Source: Actinokineospora sp. NBRC 105648
GTDB lineage: Bacteria; Actinomycetota; Actinomycetes; Mycobacteriales; Pseudonocardiaceae
DNA: 64,000 bases
Assembly (NCBI RefSeq): GCF_030269645.1
Contig: NZ_BSTR01000033.1
Span: forward strand, 25,956-89,955
Direction of reading: 5' to 3'
In this document: positions 34,702-44,288 of the stretch, in pieces
Layout: each line of letters opens with the position of its first letter
Numbering within the stretch: position 1 is the stretch's first letter
The notes under the pieces: generated by a model
What the model was told of the DNA's origin: nothing
Database searches by the model: none
The model's input: only the letters and a program-made list of their open reading frames with translations
Translations under genes and position numbers: made by a program

Positions 34702-36207
34702 TCACCCGCCGAAACCGATGACCCACTTGTCGAGGAGTCCGGCGGCACCGCGCTTGCCGTCGGACAGCCGCAGCGTCCAGGTGCCGTTGACCCACCCGCT
34801 GGGGTTGGGCACGGAGTACGTGCGGCGGACGGCGCCTGAGCCGTCGTCGCCGCCCACCTGCTCCAGCGGGTAGAGCACCCCCGTGGGGCTGACCAGATCA
34901 ATGCGCAGGTCGCCCACGCGGGGGTGCGCGAGGTACACGCGCACCTGACCGGGGGCACCGGTTTGCGGGCAGCTGAGCCCGATCGTCGAGGTCACCGTGG
35001 TGCCGTTGTCGGGAATCACGACATCGGTCGGATTGCCGGTCGGCCCGCAGACGGGCAGCTCGGAACTCATCGGGTAGGCGACGTTCGCCAGCTGGTTCGG
35101 CGAACCCGTGCCAGGGTCGCGCACCGCGCCCGGGACAGCCGCGCGGTACAGGGCGGACTGGACGGCGGCGGGCAGCGAGTAGGGGTTGCGCCCGAGCCAG
35201 CCCGCGACGATGCCCGCGACGTGCGCAGCCGCCATCGAGGTGCCGCTCGGCGACACCTCACCGCCCCCGAGCCGGAGCGCCGGGACACCGCTGCCCGGTG
35301 CGAAGAAGTCCACGCACCGGCCGTAGTTGGAGTACGCGGGGCGGGTGTCCGTGCGGTCGGTGGCCGCCACCGTGATCGCCTCGGCGACCCGCGCGGGGCT
35401 GGTGCCGCACGCGTCGGCACCAGCGTTGCCCGCGGCGACGACGGTGGGGAACTCGGCATCGATCAGCGCACGCACCGCCTCGTCGCCCACCCCGGTCTGG
35501 TCCATGGTCACGCTCATGGCAACCGCACCGGGGTGGGTGCCGTTGTGGGCCACCCACTCCACGGCGTCGAGGACGGCCGAGTCCGGCCCCGTGCCCGTGC
35601 AGTCCAGCACCCGCAGCCCGACGAGAGCGGCTTCCTTGGCCACGCCGTGGACCTTGCCGCCGACGACGCTCGCGACCGCCGTGCCGTGGCCCGCGCAGTC
35701 CAAGCCGTTGCCGCCGAGCAGGTCGGCGCCAACCCGGATCCGGTCGCCGAACTCCGCGGTGTCGCGGACGATCCCGGAGTCGATCAGGTAGACCGTCGCG
35801 CCCGCGCCCGTGCCGCTGTTGGCGGAGAACGGCGCCGAATCCAGCGGCAGCTGCCGCTGGTCGAGTCGGTCGAGCCCCCACGGTGTCGCCGCCGCGGCGG
35901 CGGTGCCGTCCTGGAAGACGGTCCGCACCGCGGGGTCGGCGGCGAGCCGAGTGGCCTGGGACTCGGAGAGGCCGCGGACCGAGAAGCCGCGCAGCGTCGC
36001 GGTGTACTGGGACCGAACGGTTCCGCCGTAGCGGCGGGTCAGCGTGGCCGCGGTGCCGCCGACCGATGTGGTCGCGTTGAGCAGCACGAGGTAAGAACCG
36101 GCGATCGGTCTGGCGGCGGGCACGACGGCCCCGGAAGCGGCAGTGGCCGTCGGAGCGACGGCGAGGGTGGTCAAGAGGACGGTCGAGAGCAGGAGGGGAT
36201 GGCGCAC
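34702..36207 (-). CDS. Secreted subtilisin-like protease (S8) with P-type C-terminal domain
   Basis: The 501-residue protein begins with a Sec signal peptide (RHPLLLSTVLLTTLAVAPTA, cleaved near TAA). An inhibitor I9-type prodomain (residues about 30-110, YLVLLNATTSVGG) precedes the catalytic domain, with Asp in VYLIDSGI, His in GHGTAVASVVGG and Ser in SPSGTSMAAAHVAG. The last 110 residues form a proprotein-convertase P-like beta domain (VRVYLAHPRVGDLRIDLVSP). GGAG 5 nt before the GTG at 36207 defines the start; earlier in-frame codons precede the signal. It converges with padR, with 3 bp between stops. Confidence 0.92.
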   Translation of the reverse strand: MRHPLLLSTVLLTTLAVAPTATAASGAVVPAARPIAGSYLVLLNATTSVGGTAATLTRRYGGTVRSQYTATLRGFSVRGLSESQATRLAADPAVRTVFQDGTAAAAATPWGLDRLDQRQLPLDSAPFSANSGTGAGATVYLIDSGIVRDTAEFGDRIRVGADLLGGNGLDCAGHGTAVASVVGGKVHGVAKEAALVGLRVLDCTGTGPDSAVLDAVEWVAHNGTHPGAVAMSVTMDQTGVGDEAVRALIDAEFPTVVAAGNAGADACGTSPARVAEAITVAATDRTDTRPAYSNYGRCVDFFAPGSGVPALRLGGGEVSPSGTSMAAAHVAGIVAGWLGRNPYSLPAAVQSALYRAAVPGAVRDPGTGSPNQLANVAYPMSSELPVCGPTGNPTDVVIPDNGTTVTSTIGLSCPQTGAPGQVRVYLAHPRVGDLRIDLVSPTGVLYPLEQVGGDDGSGAVRRTYSVPNPSGWVNGTWTLRLSDGKRGAAGLLDKWVIGFGG

Positions 36208-36324
36208 CAGGACTCCACAGGGTTGACGCCCAGGGCTTCCCGGGCGATATGCCCAGAACATCCCGCACGGCACCGGCGCGCGCAATCGTGCGCACGCGAA
36301 GCAGGGGCCTGATCTTTTTCCCAG

Positions 36325-37077
36325 TCAGCGCACGATCAGGCGGCTCGGCTTGTGCCGGACGAGCACCCGGTAGCCCACCGGGAACTCCAGGCCGGGCACG
36401 CTCGCGATCGCCCGATCGGCGACCGGCGCGGAGAACTCGATGCGCAGCACGGCTTCCAGCGTGGCCCGGTCGGCGAACCGCCACACCGTCGGCACCCGGT
36501 GCCGCTCGAACCCCTCGATCTCGAAGAACCGGTCGACCTCGACCGCGTCGTAGGAGGGCAGGTCGGCCCGCATCCACTGGCCGTACGGCGGGCGCGCCGC
36601 GTCCAGGTCGACGATCACCAGGGCGCCGCCGGGGCGCAGCACCCGGTCCGCCTCGCGCAGACCCGGTTCGCAGCCGGGGCCGAAGAAGTAGGCCGTTCGA
36701 GCGTGCGCCACGTCGAAGCTCGCGTCCGGCACCGGCAACGCCTGCGCGGACCCGAGGACGGCCGCCACCCCCGCCAGCCCGGCCACCCGGGTACGGGCGC
36801 GCTCCACCAGCGGCGGGTGCGGCTCGACGCCGAGCACCGACGACGCCCGCTCGGCGAAGCGCGGCAGGTGGAAGCCGTCGCCGCACCCGATGTCGACGAC
36901 ATCCCCGGTCCAGTCGCACAAACCGGCCACGAGCCGCCACACCGCGCCGTCGACGTCCTGGGCGTGGTTCTCCGCCTCGTAGACCTGCGGCCAGTGCCAG
37001 ATGTTGGGGCTGGGCAACACCTGAGCCGCCCGCAGCGACGTGCTCAGCCGCTCGCGCGCGCGTGAAACCAGTCCCAT
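36325..37077 (-). CDS. Class I SAM-dependent methyltransferase
   Basis: The protein has 250 residues. Motif I is VVDIGCGDGFHLPRFAERAS, the acidic residue is in VLGVEPHPPLVERAR, ASFDVAHARTAYFFGPG is post-motif II, and VLRPGGALVIVDLDAARPP is motif III. NIWHWPQVYEAENHAQDVDG at the N-terminus is a recurrent phrase in actinobacterial methyltransferases of unknown substrate. The ATG at 37077 is chosen by family-like spacing; no clear ribosome binding site is present. Confidence 0.82.
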   Translation of the reverse strand: MGLVSRARERLSTSLRAAQVLPSPNIWHWPQVYEAENHAQDVDGAVWRLVAGLCDWTGDVVDIGCGDGFHLPRFAERASSVLGVEPHPPLVERARTRVAGLAGVAAVLGSAQALPVPDASFDVAHARTAYFFGPGCEPGLREADRVLRPGGALVIVDLDAARPPYGQWMRADLPSYDAVEVDRFFEIEGFERHRVPTVWRFADRATLEAVLRIEFSAPVADRAIASVPGLEFPVGYRVLVRHKPSRLIVR

Positions 37078-37199
37078 GACCCAAGGAAAGCACAGCTCGT
37101 CCCCAGCACGTCGGCGACTCAAACGCGGAGAAGATCACCCACCGCCGGCGGCTGACCTTGCCACTCGATCGGGTTAATGTCCGCAGCGAGGAGGTCGCC

Positions 37200-38060
37200 A
37201 TGCACCCGTCGGATGCCATCAGCGCCGTGGAGGACATCCCCGAGGGGACCCCGGGCAGACCGTGCTGGGTCGAGGTAGCCACCCACGACCCCGACGCGAG
37301 CCGGGCCTTCTACCAGGGTCTGTTCGGCTGGACCTACCGGGTGGGCGAGGACGGCTACGTGATGGCCTACGTCGACGGGGTCGACGACGTGGCCGTCGCC
37401 GGGCTCTACACCCCGCAGGGCGGCCAGCCGAGCCTGTGGACGCTCTACCTGACCGTCCACGACACCGGCAACACCACCGAGCGCGTGCTCCAGCTCGGCG
37501 GTCAGGTGCTCACCGCGCCGCGCGAGATCCCCGGCCAGGGCGGCCTGCTGATCGCCGCCGACCCCAGCGGCGGCCCGATCGGGTTCTGGCGCCAGGACCG
37601 CGGCTGGGACCTGGGCACCGGCTTCCCCGGCGCGTTCACCTGGGCCGAGCTGAACACCTGGGACGGCGCGGCGGCCGACGAGTTCTACCGCGCGCTCTTC
37701 GGCTTCGAGCAGACCCAGGTCGGCGACGGCGAGAACTTCGACTACACCAGCTGGAGCCTGCACGGCGACGAGCTGCTCGGCAGGCTGCGGATGGGCCCGG
37801 AGTTCCCCGACGACCAGGCCCCGCACTGGATGGTCTTCTTCGAGGTCTCCCCCGAGATCGGCACCGACGCCACCGCCGCGGTCGCGGTCCGCCTCGGCGG
37901 CCGGATCACCGTCGCGCCGTTCGACTCCCCCTTCGGCCGGGCGGCCGTGCTGGAGGACGTGACCGGCGCGGTGTTCACCGTGCTGGACCGGTCGCTGGCG
38001 CTCACCGTGATCCCGGAGGAGGAGATCGGCGCCGAGGTCGACGACCCGTACGACGACTAG
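37200..38060 (+). CDS. VOC family protein (two glyoxalase-like domains)
   Basis: The protein has 286 residues made of two repeated vicinal-oxygen-chelate modules. The first is CWVEVATHDPDASRAFYQGL to about residue 130. The second begins FTWAELNTWDGAAADEFYRA. Such tandem VOC proteins are common in actinomycetes and are often annotated as hydroxylases or bleomycin-resistance-like; ligand and catalysis are not evident. GAGGAGG lies before the ATG at 37200. It converges with cdsA, with 11 bp between stops. Confidence 0.88.
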   Translation: MHPSDAISAVEDIPEGTPGRPCWVEVATHDPDASRAFYQGLFGWTYRVGEDGYVMAYVDGVDDVAVAGLYTPQGGQPSLWTLYLTVHDTGNTTERVLQLGGQVLTAPREIPGQGGLLIAADPSGGPIGFWRQDRGWDLGTGFPGAFTWAELNTWDGAAADEFYRALFGFEQTQVGDGENFDYTSWSLHGDELLGRLRMGPEFPDDQAPHWMVFFEVSPEIGTDATAAVAVRLGGRITVAPFDSPFGRAAVLEDVTGAVFTVLDRSLALTVIPEEEIGAEVDDPYDD

Positions 38061-38071
38061 CCGCGACCGGT

Positions 38072-38971
38072 CTAAGCCGGGATGAACAGCCGCAGCAGCA
38101 GCCAGGACACCACCGCGGACGGCAGCAGCGAGTCCATCCGGTCCATCAGGCCGCCGTGGCCGGGCAGCAGCGTGCCCATGTCCTTGATCCCCAGGTCGCG
38201 CTTGATCACCGACTCGACCAGGTCGCCCAGGGTGGCGGTGGCGACCAGGGCCGCGCCGAACAGTACGCCCTGCCACCACTGACCGCCGAGCATGAGCGTG
38301 ACCGTCAGACCGCCCGCGACGACACCGGCGACCAGCGAGCCGGAGAAGCCCTCCCAGGACTTCTTCGGGCTGATCGTCGGTGCCATCGGGTGCTTGCCGA
38401 ACAGGACACCGGCGATGTAGCCGCCGGTGTCCGAGCTGACGACCAGGATCAGGAAGCAGAGCACCCGGTAGGTGCCGTCCGCGGGCAGCACGAGCATCGC
38501 GGCGAACGAGGCGAACAGCGGCACGTAGGCCGCGGTGAACACCGTCGCGGTGACATCGCGCAGGTAGCCCGCGACGCCACCGCGCAGCCGCCACAGCAGG
38601 CAGGCCAGGATCGTGACCACGAACGCGGCCAGCACGCCGTCGCGGCCGAACGGCCAGGACAGCCACACCATCGCCTGCCCACCCGCCAGCACCGGCCAGC
38701 GGGCCACGTCGATGTCCGCGCCGCGCTTGAGCGCGCCCGCCAACTCCCAGGTGGCCACCGCGATCGCGATCGCGACCACCCCGATGAAGGCGTGCCGCAC
38801 GGTCAGCAGCGACACCAGGATCACCGCGCCGAGCCCGACGCCCACCCCGATCGCGGCGGGCAGGTCGCGCCCGGCGCGCGAGGTCTTGGCCGCCGGCGGG
38901 TCCGCGTCCTCGACGCTCACCGGCGGGTCACCGACAGGTTCATGCTCCAGCTCCCCAACGGGCCCGGCCAC
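38072..38971 (-). CDS. cdsA: Phosphatidate cytidylyltransferase
   Basis: It makes CDP-diacylglycerol from phosphatidate and CTP in the membrane, the branch point for phospholipids. It is 299 residues with a 35-residue hydrophilic N-terminus and about eight helices. The CDS signature is near the C-terminus (SVIKRDLGIKDMGTLLPGHG). ISPKKSWEGFSGS is also conserved. The gene lies just downstream of frr in the standard order rpsB-tsf-pyrH-frr-cdsA, with a 33-bp gap. Confidence 0.94.
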   Translation of the reverse strand: MAGPVGELEHEPVGDPPVSVEDADPPAAKTSRAGRDLPAAIGVGVGLGAVILVSLLTVRHAFIGVVAIAIAVATWELAGALKRGADIDVARWPVLAGGQAMVWLSWPFGRDGVLAAFVVTILACLLWRLRGGVAGYLRDVTATVFTAAYVPLFASFAAMLVLPADGTYRVLCFLILVVSSDTGGYIAGVLFGKHPMAPTISPKKSWEGFSGSLVAGVVAGGLTVTLMLGGQWWQGVLFGAALVATATLGDLVESVIKRDLGIKDMGTLLPGHGGLMDRMDSLLPSAVVSWLLLRLFIPA

Positions 38972-39004
38972 CGTGCGTCCTCGTGCGTTCGTGTGCTGCC
39001 GAGG

Positions 39005-39562
39005 TCAGACCTCGAGCAGCTCGGCTTCCTTGTGCTTGACCAGCTCCTCGACCTGGGCGACGTACTTGTCGGTCAGGTTCTGCAGCTCCTTCTCCGCCCG
39101 GGTGACGTCGTCCTCACCGGACTCGCCGTCCTTGACCAGGCGGTCGAGCTCCTCCTTGGCCTTGCGGCGCACGCTGCGGATGGAGATCTTGGCGTCCTCG
39201 CCCTTGGTCTTGGCGACCTTCACCATCTCCTTGCGCCGCTCCTCGGACAGCTGCGGGATGAGGATGCGGATGATCGAGCCGTCGTTCGTCGGGTTCACCC
39301 CGAGGTCGGACTCGCGGATGGCCTTCTCGATGCTGTTGAGCGAGCTGGCGTCGTAGGGCTTGACGACCGCCATCCGCGCCTCGGGGATCGCGACGCTGGC
39401 CAACTGGTTGAGCGGTGTCACGGCCCCGTAGTACTCGACATGGATCCGGGCGAACATGGAGGGCGTGGCCCGTCCGGTGCGGATGGCGGCCAGGTCGTCC
39501 TTGGCCACCGACACCGCCTTCTCCATCTTCTCCTCGGCGTCGAGGAGTGTCTCGTCGATCAA
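39005..39562 (-). CDS. frr: Ribosome recycling factor
   Basis: The 185-residue length is standard. It splits post-termination ribosomes with EF-G. Conserved phrases are [20 protein letters not shown] near the N-terminus, the hinge region [15 protein letters not shown], and the C-terminal helix ending [10 protein letters not shown]. It follows pyrH by 46 bp and is probably co-transcribed with it and cdsA. Confidence 0.96.
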   Translation of the reverse strand: MIDETLLDAEEKMEKAVSVAKDDLAAIRTGRATPSMFARIHVEYYGAVTPLNQLASVAIPEARMAVVKPYDASSLNSIEKAIRESDLGVNPTNDGSIIRILIPQLSEERRKEMVKVAKTKGEDAKISIRSVRRKAKEELDRLVKDGESGEDDVTRAEKELQNLTDKYVAQVEELVKHKEAELLEV

Positions 39563-39608
39563 GGGTGCTCCTTGTTGTCCATCGCCCGGCGAACCTGGCG
39601 CCGCCAGG

Positions 39609-40334
39609 TCAAGCGGTGGGCGTACTCACCAGCGTGCCGATCCTCTCACCACGCACCGCGCGGGCGATGTTCCCCTCCGTCAGGAGGTTGAACACGATGA
39701 TCGGCATGTTGTTGTCCATGCAGAGGCTGAACGCGGTCGCGTCGGCGACCTTGAGGTCGCGCTCGAGCACCTCGCGGTGGGTGATGTCGGTGAACATCTT
39801 CGCGTCCGGGTCGATCCGCGGGTCGGCGTCGTAGACCCCGTCCACGGCCTTGGCCATCAGCACGACGTCGCAGCCGATCTCCAGCGCGCGCTGCGCGGCC
39901 GCGGTGTCGGTGGAGAAGTAGGGCATGCCGACGCCGCAGCCGAAGATGACCACGCGGCCCTTCTCCAGGTGGCGCTCGGCCCGGCGCGGGATGTAGGGCT
40001 CGGCGACCTGGCCCATGGTGATCGCGGTCTGCACGCGCGTGTCGATGCCCTCCTTCTCCAGGAAGTCCTGGAGGGCGAGGCAGTTCATCACGGTGCCGAG
40101 CATGGCCATGTAGTCGGCCCGGTCCCGATCCATCCCGCGCTGGCTCAGCTCCGCGCCGCGGAAGAAGTTGCCGCCACCGATCACGATCGAGGTCTGCACA
40201 CCACTGCGGACCACGTCGGCGACCTGGCGGGCCACGGTGAGGACCACGTCGGGGTCGACGCCGATCCGGCCGCCGCCGAACATCTCGCCGCCGAGCTTGA
40301 GCAGCACGCGGCGGAAACTGCCGTTCTGAGTCAC
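39609..40334 (-). CDS. pyrH: UMP kinase
   Basis: This 241-residue amino-acid-kinase-fold enzyme phosphorylates UMP. The N-terminal nucleotide loop is [31 protein letters not shown] follows, and [20 protein letters not shown] is the UMP-site region. It carries the bacterial-specific hexameric signature near GTG-YPYF (here [20 protein letters not shown]). A hairpin separates it from tsf upstream. Confidence 0.96.
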   Translation of the reverse strand: MTQNGSFRRVLLKLGGEMFGGGRIGVDPDVVLTVARQVADVVRSGVQTSIVIGGGNFFRGAELSQRGMDRDRADYMAMLGTVMNCLALQDFLEKEGIDTRVQTAITMGQVAEPYIPRRAERHLEKGRVVIFGCGVGMPYFSTDTAAAQRALEIGCDVVLMAKAVDGVYDADPRIDPDAKMFTDITHREVLERDLKVADATAFSLCMDNNMPIIVFNLLTEGNIARAVRGERIGTLVSTPTA

Positions 40335-40353
40335 GTAGACCCCTCCTCGTGAC

Positions 40354-40389
40354 TATGCCCCGCCCTCGGGGAACCGGGGGCGGGGCATA
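40354..40389 (-). terminator. Hairpin between tsf and pyrH
   Basis: A 12-bp stem (TATGCCCCGCCC at 40354-40365 with GGGCGGGGCATA at 40378-40389) lies 30 bp after the tsf stop. No T tract follows, so it may be a partial terminator that sets the ratio of rpsB-tsf to pyrH-frr transcripts. Confidence 0.65.
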
Positions 40390-40418
40390 ACCCTAAACAC
40401 TGTGTCGCGGCCTGCGGG

Positions 40419-41234
40419 TCAGGACTGGCCGACCTCGAACCGGGCGAACCGGGTCACGGTGACCCCGGCCTCGTCGAGCACGGCCTTGACCGTCTTCTTC
40501 GAGTCGAACACCGAGGACTGCTCCAGCAGGACGACGTCCTTGTAGAAGCCGTTGACCCGGCCCTCGGCGATGCGCGCGAGCGCGGCCTCCGGCTTGCCCT
40601 CCTCGCGGGCGGTCTCCTCGGCGATGCGCTGCTCGTTGGCCACGATGTCGGCGGGCACCTGGTCACGGGTGACGTAGCGCGGCTTCATCGCGGCGATCTG
40701 CTGCGCGGTCTGCTTGGCGACGTCGTCGCCACCGCCGGTGTACTCGACCAGCACGCCGACGGCCGGCGGCAGGTCGGAGGAGCGGCGGTGCAGGTAGGTG
40801 CTGACCGTGCCGGTGAAGTTGACCACCCGGCGCAGTTCCAGCTTCTCGCCGATCTTGGCCGAGAGCGCCTGCACGGCGTCGTCGACGGTGCCACCGTCGA
40901 GCGAGGCGACCTTGAGCGCGTCCAGGTCGGCCGCGCCGGAGGTCTTGGCGGCCTCGACGATCTTGTTGGCCAGCTGCTGGAACTCGTCGTTCTTGGCGAC
41001 GAAGTCCGTCTCGCAGTTGAGCTCGACCAGGACGCCGCCGTCAGCGGCCACCAGGCCCTGCGCGGTGGCGCGCTCGGCGCGCTTGCCCACGTCCTTGGCG
41101 CCCTTGATGCGCAGGATCTCGACGGCCTTGTCGTAGTCGCCGTCGGTCTCGGTCAGCGCCTTCTTGCAGTCCATCATGCCTGCGCCGGTCAAGTCCCGGA
41201 GCCTCTTGACGTCGGCCGCGGTGAAGTTCGACAT
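40419..41234 (-). CDS. tsf: Translation elongation factor Ts
   Basis: The 271-residue protein is the EF-Tu nucleotide-exchange factor. The N-terminal UBA-like helix pair has [20 protein letters not shown] and the conserved [10 protein letters not shown]. The core includes [13 protein letters not shown], the classic EF-Ts motif. The ATG at 41234 gives MSNFTAADV; upstream residues are non-conserved. It is 82 bp downstream of rpsB, in the usual rpsB-tsf order. Confidence 0.96.
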   Translation of the reverse strand: MSNFTAADVKRLRDLTGAGMMDCKKALTETDGDYDKAVEILRIKGAKDVGKRAERATAQGLVAADGGVLVELNCETDFVAKNDEFQQLANKIVEAAKTSGAADLDALKVASLDGGTVDDAVQALSAKIGEKLELRRVVNFTGTVSTYLHRRSSDLPPAVGVLVEYTGGGDDVAKQTAQQIAAMKPRYVTRDQVPADIVANEQRIAEETAREEGKPEAALARIAEGRVNGFYKDVVLLEQSSVFDSKKTVKAVLDEAGVTVTRFARFEVGQS

Positions 41235-41316
41235 CGTGCGTTTTCCGTCCTTCTTCGGGTACGCGCGTTGGTGGTGATCCCGGTGGGCGCCTGGGACGGC
41301 GCCCACCGGTGTCAGA

Positions 41317-42228
41317 TCAGGCTTCGGCGGCCGGGGTCTCGGTCGCGGGGGCGGCCTCGGTCGCCGGGGCGGCCTCGGTCGCCGGGGCGGCCTCGGTGGC
41401 GGTGGCGGTCTCGACCGCGGCGGCGGCCTGCGCGCCGTCGGCGGCGGCGGTCTCGGCGCCGACCAGCAGCTCCTGCTCCCACTCGGCCAGCGGCTCGTTC
41501 ACCGCGCCCGGCTCGGGCTTGTCCGAACCGTTGCGCGCGCCGGAGCGCGCGATCAGACCGGCGGCGGCGGCCTCGGCCACCACCTTGGTCAGCAGCGCGG
41601 CGGAGCGGATCGCGTCGTCGTTGCCCGGGATCGGGTAGTCGACCTCGTCCGGGTCGCAGTTGGTGTCCAGGATCGCCACGATCGGGATGTTGAGCTTGCG
41701 CGCCTCGCCGACGGCGATGTGCTCCTTCTTGGTGTCCACGATCCAGATGGCGGAGGGGACCTTCGCCATGTCGCGGATACCGCCGAGGGTGCGGTCGAGC
41801 TTGTCCTTCTCCCGGGTGAGCATGAGGATCTCCTTCTTGGTGAGACCCTGGAAGCCACCGGTCTGCTCCATCGACTCGAGTTCCTTGAGTCGCTGCAGGC
41901 GCTTGTGGACCGTGGAGAAGTTGGTGAGCATGCCACCGAGCCACCGCTGGTTCACGAAGGGCATGCCGACGCGCAGCGCCTCGTTGGCGATGGCCTCCTG
42001 CGCCTGCTTCTTCGTGCCGACGAACAGGATCGACCCACCGTGCGCGACGGTCTCCTTGACGAACTCGTACGCGCTGTCGATGTAGGTCAGCGTCTGCCGC
42101 AGGTCGATGATGTAGATACCGTTGCGGTCGGTGAGGATGTAGCGCTTCATCTTCGGGTTCCAGCGGCGGGTCTGGTGCCCGAAGTGCACGCCGGAGTCCA
42201 ACAGCTGCTTCATGGTGACGACGGCCAT
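41317..42228 (-). CDS. rpsB: 30S ribosomal protein S2
   Basis: The protein has 303 residues. The start [20 protein letters not shown] and the phrases [27 protein letters not shown] and [20 protein letters not shown] identify S2. The C-terminus is extended by about 60 residues of acidic, Ala-rich sequence containing three EAAPAT units encoded by an 18-bp tandem repeat near 41341-41394. Long low-complexity S2 tails occur in actinobacteria, so this is unusual only in its repetition. Confidence 0.96.
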   Translation of the reverse strand: MAVVTMKQLLDSGVHFGHQTRRWNPKMKRYILTDRNGIYIIDLRQTLTYIDSAYEFVKETVAHGGSILFVGTKKQAQEAIANEALRVGMPFVNQRWLGGMLTNFSTVHKRLQRLKELESMEQTGGFQGLTKKEILMLTREKDKLDRTLGGIRDMAKVPSAIWIVDTKKEHIAVGEARKLNIPIVAILDTNCDPDEVDYPIPGNDDAIRSAALLTKVVAEAAAAGLIARSGARNGSDKPEPGAVNEPLAEWEQELLVGAETAAADGAQAAAAVETATATEAAPATEAAPATEAAPATETPAAEA

Positions 42229-42580
42229 GGCCGGGTTCGCACCTCTTCGTTCGGGCGCGCCGGGCGGTTCAGGCCTGGCACGCGGTACCGGTTGTCGCCG
42301 CGGACCGGAGGTCCGCCGCCCTGGTGCCGTGCAGACGACCGGACCCGTTGGTGTACCTCCACACCATCGAGACCGCCGGGCGTCGGTGGCCGCGGTCGAT
42401 GACCACGGACGCGCACTGGCACGCGAAGTCGCCCCGTGGAGCCCACAGGACGCGGGGAAAGTGTACGCCCGGGTGGCCGCCGGGCCCGAATCGGAGTGGC
42501 AGTTGTCAACAACGACCTGATCCATCCACAGTCCCGGCGATCCCCTGGCGGTCACCCAAGCCCGTGGGCACGCTCAACAC
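42229..42580. promoter_or_regulatory. Leader/promoter region of rpsB, divergent from M23 gene
   Basis: No coding frame is convincing in these 352 bp. On the minus strand a TTGACA lies near 42505 and a TACACT (TANNNT) near 42465. The spacing (about 38 nt) excludes their use together, so TACACT is at best an extended -10 without a good -35. The long, structured 240-nt leader to rpsB would suit S2-type translational autoregulation (inference). The same gap must also hold the M23 gene promoter. Confidence 0.4.
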
Positions 42581-43375
42581 ATGCCCGTTGACCAGCACAG
42601 ACACCACGCCACGCGCCTCCGGGTCACGCCCGTGGTGATCGCGCTCCTGCTCCTCGCCAGCACCACCCACGCAGCCCTCTCAACCGCAACCGCGGCACGG
42701 CTTCCCCCGTCCGGTGTCTCGCCACGGTCCCCCGTCCAGCATTCCCCCATCCACCTGCGCACCTCAGGGCCGCCATCGGCCCCGCCGCTCACCGCCCCTG
42801 CGGCTCCGTTCTCCTGGCCGGTGGCACCGCCCCGTCCAGTGGCGCGCCCGTTCGAGGCTCCCCTGACCCCGTACGGTCCGGGCCACCGCGGTGTGGACAT
42901 CCCAGGCACACCGGGTGAACCCGTCTACGCGGCGGCCGACGGCGTCGTGGCGTTCGCGGGCCAAGTCGTGGACCGAGCGGTCGTGTCGGTGGCGCACAGC
43001 CCAGCGCTGCGGACCACCTACGAACCGCTGGTGCCCTCAGTCCCCGCTGGGCGACCGGTACGTCGCGGCGACCAGATCGGCGTCTTGGCGGCGGGGCACA
43101 AGGGTTGCCCAGCCGCCCCCGCCTGCCTGCACTGGGGGCTCCGCCGCGATCACGAGTACCTGGACCCCTTGGTCCTGCTACGAGCCGTGCGCGTACGGCT
43201 CCTGCCCGCACTCCACACGCCGTCCCGTGCCGATGCGCGTTCCGACCACCAATCCCAGACCCTGGTTGAAGATCCCCGCCGATTCCAGTGGCCCCACTTC
43301 GCCACCCGAGTTCCCGTCACTGGGCGCCGGCCCACTGGGCGGTCTCCGCCGATCAGGCGTCGGCGGTCTCCATGA
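42581..43375 (+). CDS. Secreted M23 family peptidase (LytM type)
   Basis: The protein has 264 residues. A signal peptide (RVTPVVIALLLLASTTHAAL) and a Pro-rich linker precede the LytM domain: PYGPGHRGVDIPGTPGEPVY supplies the His/Asp zinc ligands, and CLHWGLR supplies the HxH-type site with one His visible. It probably cleaves peptidoglycan cross-bridges or acts as an amidase activator. Its M. tuberculosis counterpart also lies beside rpsB. The tail after residue 215 is Arg-rich and overlaps the convergent whiG end by 23 bp. Confidence 0.85.
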   Translation: MPVDQHRHHATRLRVTPVVIALLLLASTTHAALSTATAARLPPSGVSPRSPVQHSPIHLRTSGPPSAPPLTAPAAPFSWPVAPPRPVARPFEAPLTPYGPGHRGVDIPGTPGEPVYAAADGVVAFAGQVVDRAVVSVAHSPALRTTYEPLVPSVPAGRPVRRGDQIGVLAAGHKGCPAAPACLHWGLRRDHEYLDPLVLLRAVRVRLLPALHTPSRADARSDHQSQTLVEDPRRFQWPHFATRVPVTGRRPTGRSPPIRRRRSP

Positions 43376-44288
43376 GCTTGGCGCGCAGCCGCAGCACGGC
43401 GCGCGTGTGCAGTTGGCACACCCGCGACTCGGTCACGCCGAGGACGCGGCCGATCTCCGCGAGAGTGAGGTTCTCGAAGTAGTAGAGGGTGACGACCACG
43501 CGGTCGCGCTCGACCAGCAGGCCGATGGCCTCGGCGAGTTGGCGGCGGTTGTCCTGGTCGACCAGCAGCGCCACCGGGTCCTCGGCGGTCTCGTCCTCGA
43601 GCACGTCGGCCAGCGAGGTCACACCGCGTCCGGCGGCGGCGAGCTCGTCGAGGGCGACGACGCTGGTCAGCTGCAGCTGGGCGTAGACGTCGCGCAGCTC
43701 GGTGACGGTCAGGCCGAGCTCGCCCGCCAGCTCGGCGTCGTTCGGGGTGCGTTGCAGCTTCGCGCCGAGCCGCTCGATGCCGCGCTCGACCTCGCGGGCC
43801 CGGCCGCGCACGGTGCGCGGCACCCAGTCCTGGGCGCGCAGGTCGTCGAGGATGGCGCCGCGGATGCGCTGCATGGCGTAGGTCTCGAACTTGAGCCCGC
43901 GCTCGGGTTCGAACTTCTCGATGGCGTCGACCAGGCCGAAGATGCCCGACTGGATCAGGTCGGACACGTCGACGTGCGCGGGCAGGCCGGTGCCGACCCG
44001 ACCCGCCACGTACTTGACCAGCGGCGCGTAGTGCAGGACGAGGCGGTCGCGGAGCACCTGGGCGCGCTGCTGGCCGAATCTTCGCCAGAGCGCGACGATG
44101 CCCGCCTCGACGTCGTCGGCGGTGCGATGGTCACCGGGCAGCACGCCGGACGTCTGGCCCTCGCCATAGGGGGCGGCGTGGCCATTCACCTGGTTCGCCG
44201 GACCTCCCGGCGCGGATGCCTGGGACGGCTCCGCCGGTGCCCGAGAACCGTCCCCGGTGTCATCGGGAACGGGGGTGGGTTCGGTCAT
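43353..44288 (-). CDS. whiG: RNA polymerase sigma factor WhiG (FliA family)
   Basis: The protein has 311 residues. Region 2 ([40 protein letters not shown]), region 3 and region 4 ([20 protein letters not shown]) are those of sigma-28/WhiG. In sporulating actinomycetes WhiG starts aerial-hypha sporulation; motile relatives use it for flagella. A hydrophilic N-terminal extension of about 60 residues precedes region 1.2. The start at 44288 overlaps the xerC end by 29 bp, which suggests coupling to xerC. Confidence 0.92.
   Translation of the reverse strand: MTEPTPVPDDTGDGSRAPAEPSQASAPGGPANQVNGHAAPYGEGQTSGVLPGDHRTADDVEAGIVALWRRFGQQRAQVLRDRLVLHYAPLVKYVAGRVGTGLPAHVDVSDLIQSGIFGLVDAIEKFEPERGLKFETYAMQRIRGAILDDLRAQDWVPRTVRGRAREVERGIERLGAKLQRTPNDAELAGELGLTVTELRDVYAQLQLTSVVALDELAAAGRGVTSLADVLEDETAEDPVALLVDQDNRRQLAEAIGLLVERDRVVVTLYYFENLTLAEIGRVLGVTESRVCQLHTRAVLRLRAKLMETADA

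Noticed and set aside
41341..41394. EAAPAT repeat in rpsB as a mobile or regulatory repeat
   Set aside because: It encodes the low-complexity S2 tail common in actinobacteria; only three units.
42465..42510. TTGACA...TACACT as a consensus rpsB promoter
   Set aside because: The spacing is about 38 nt, too long for one promoter.
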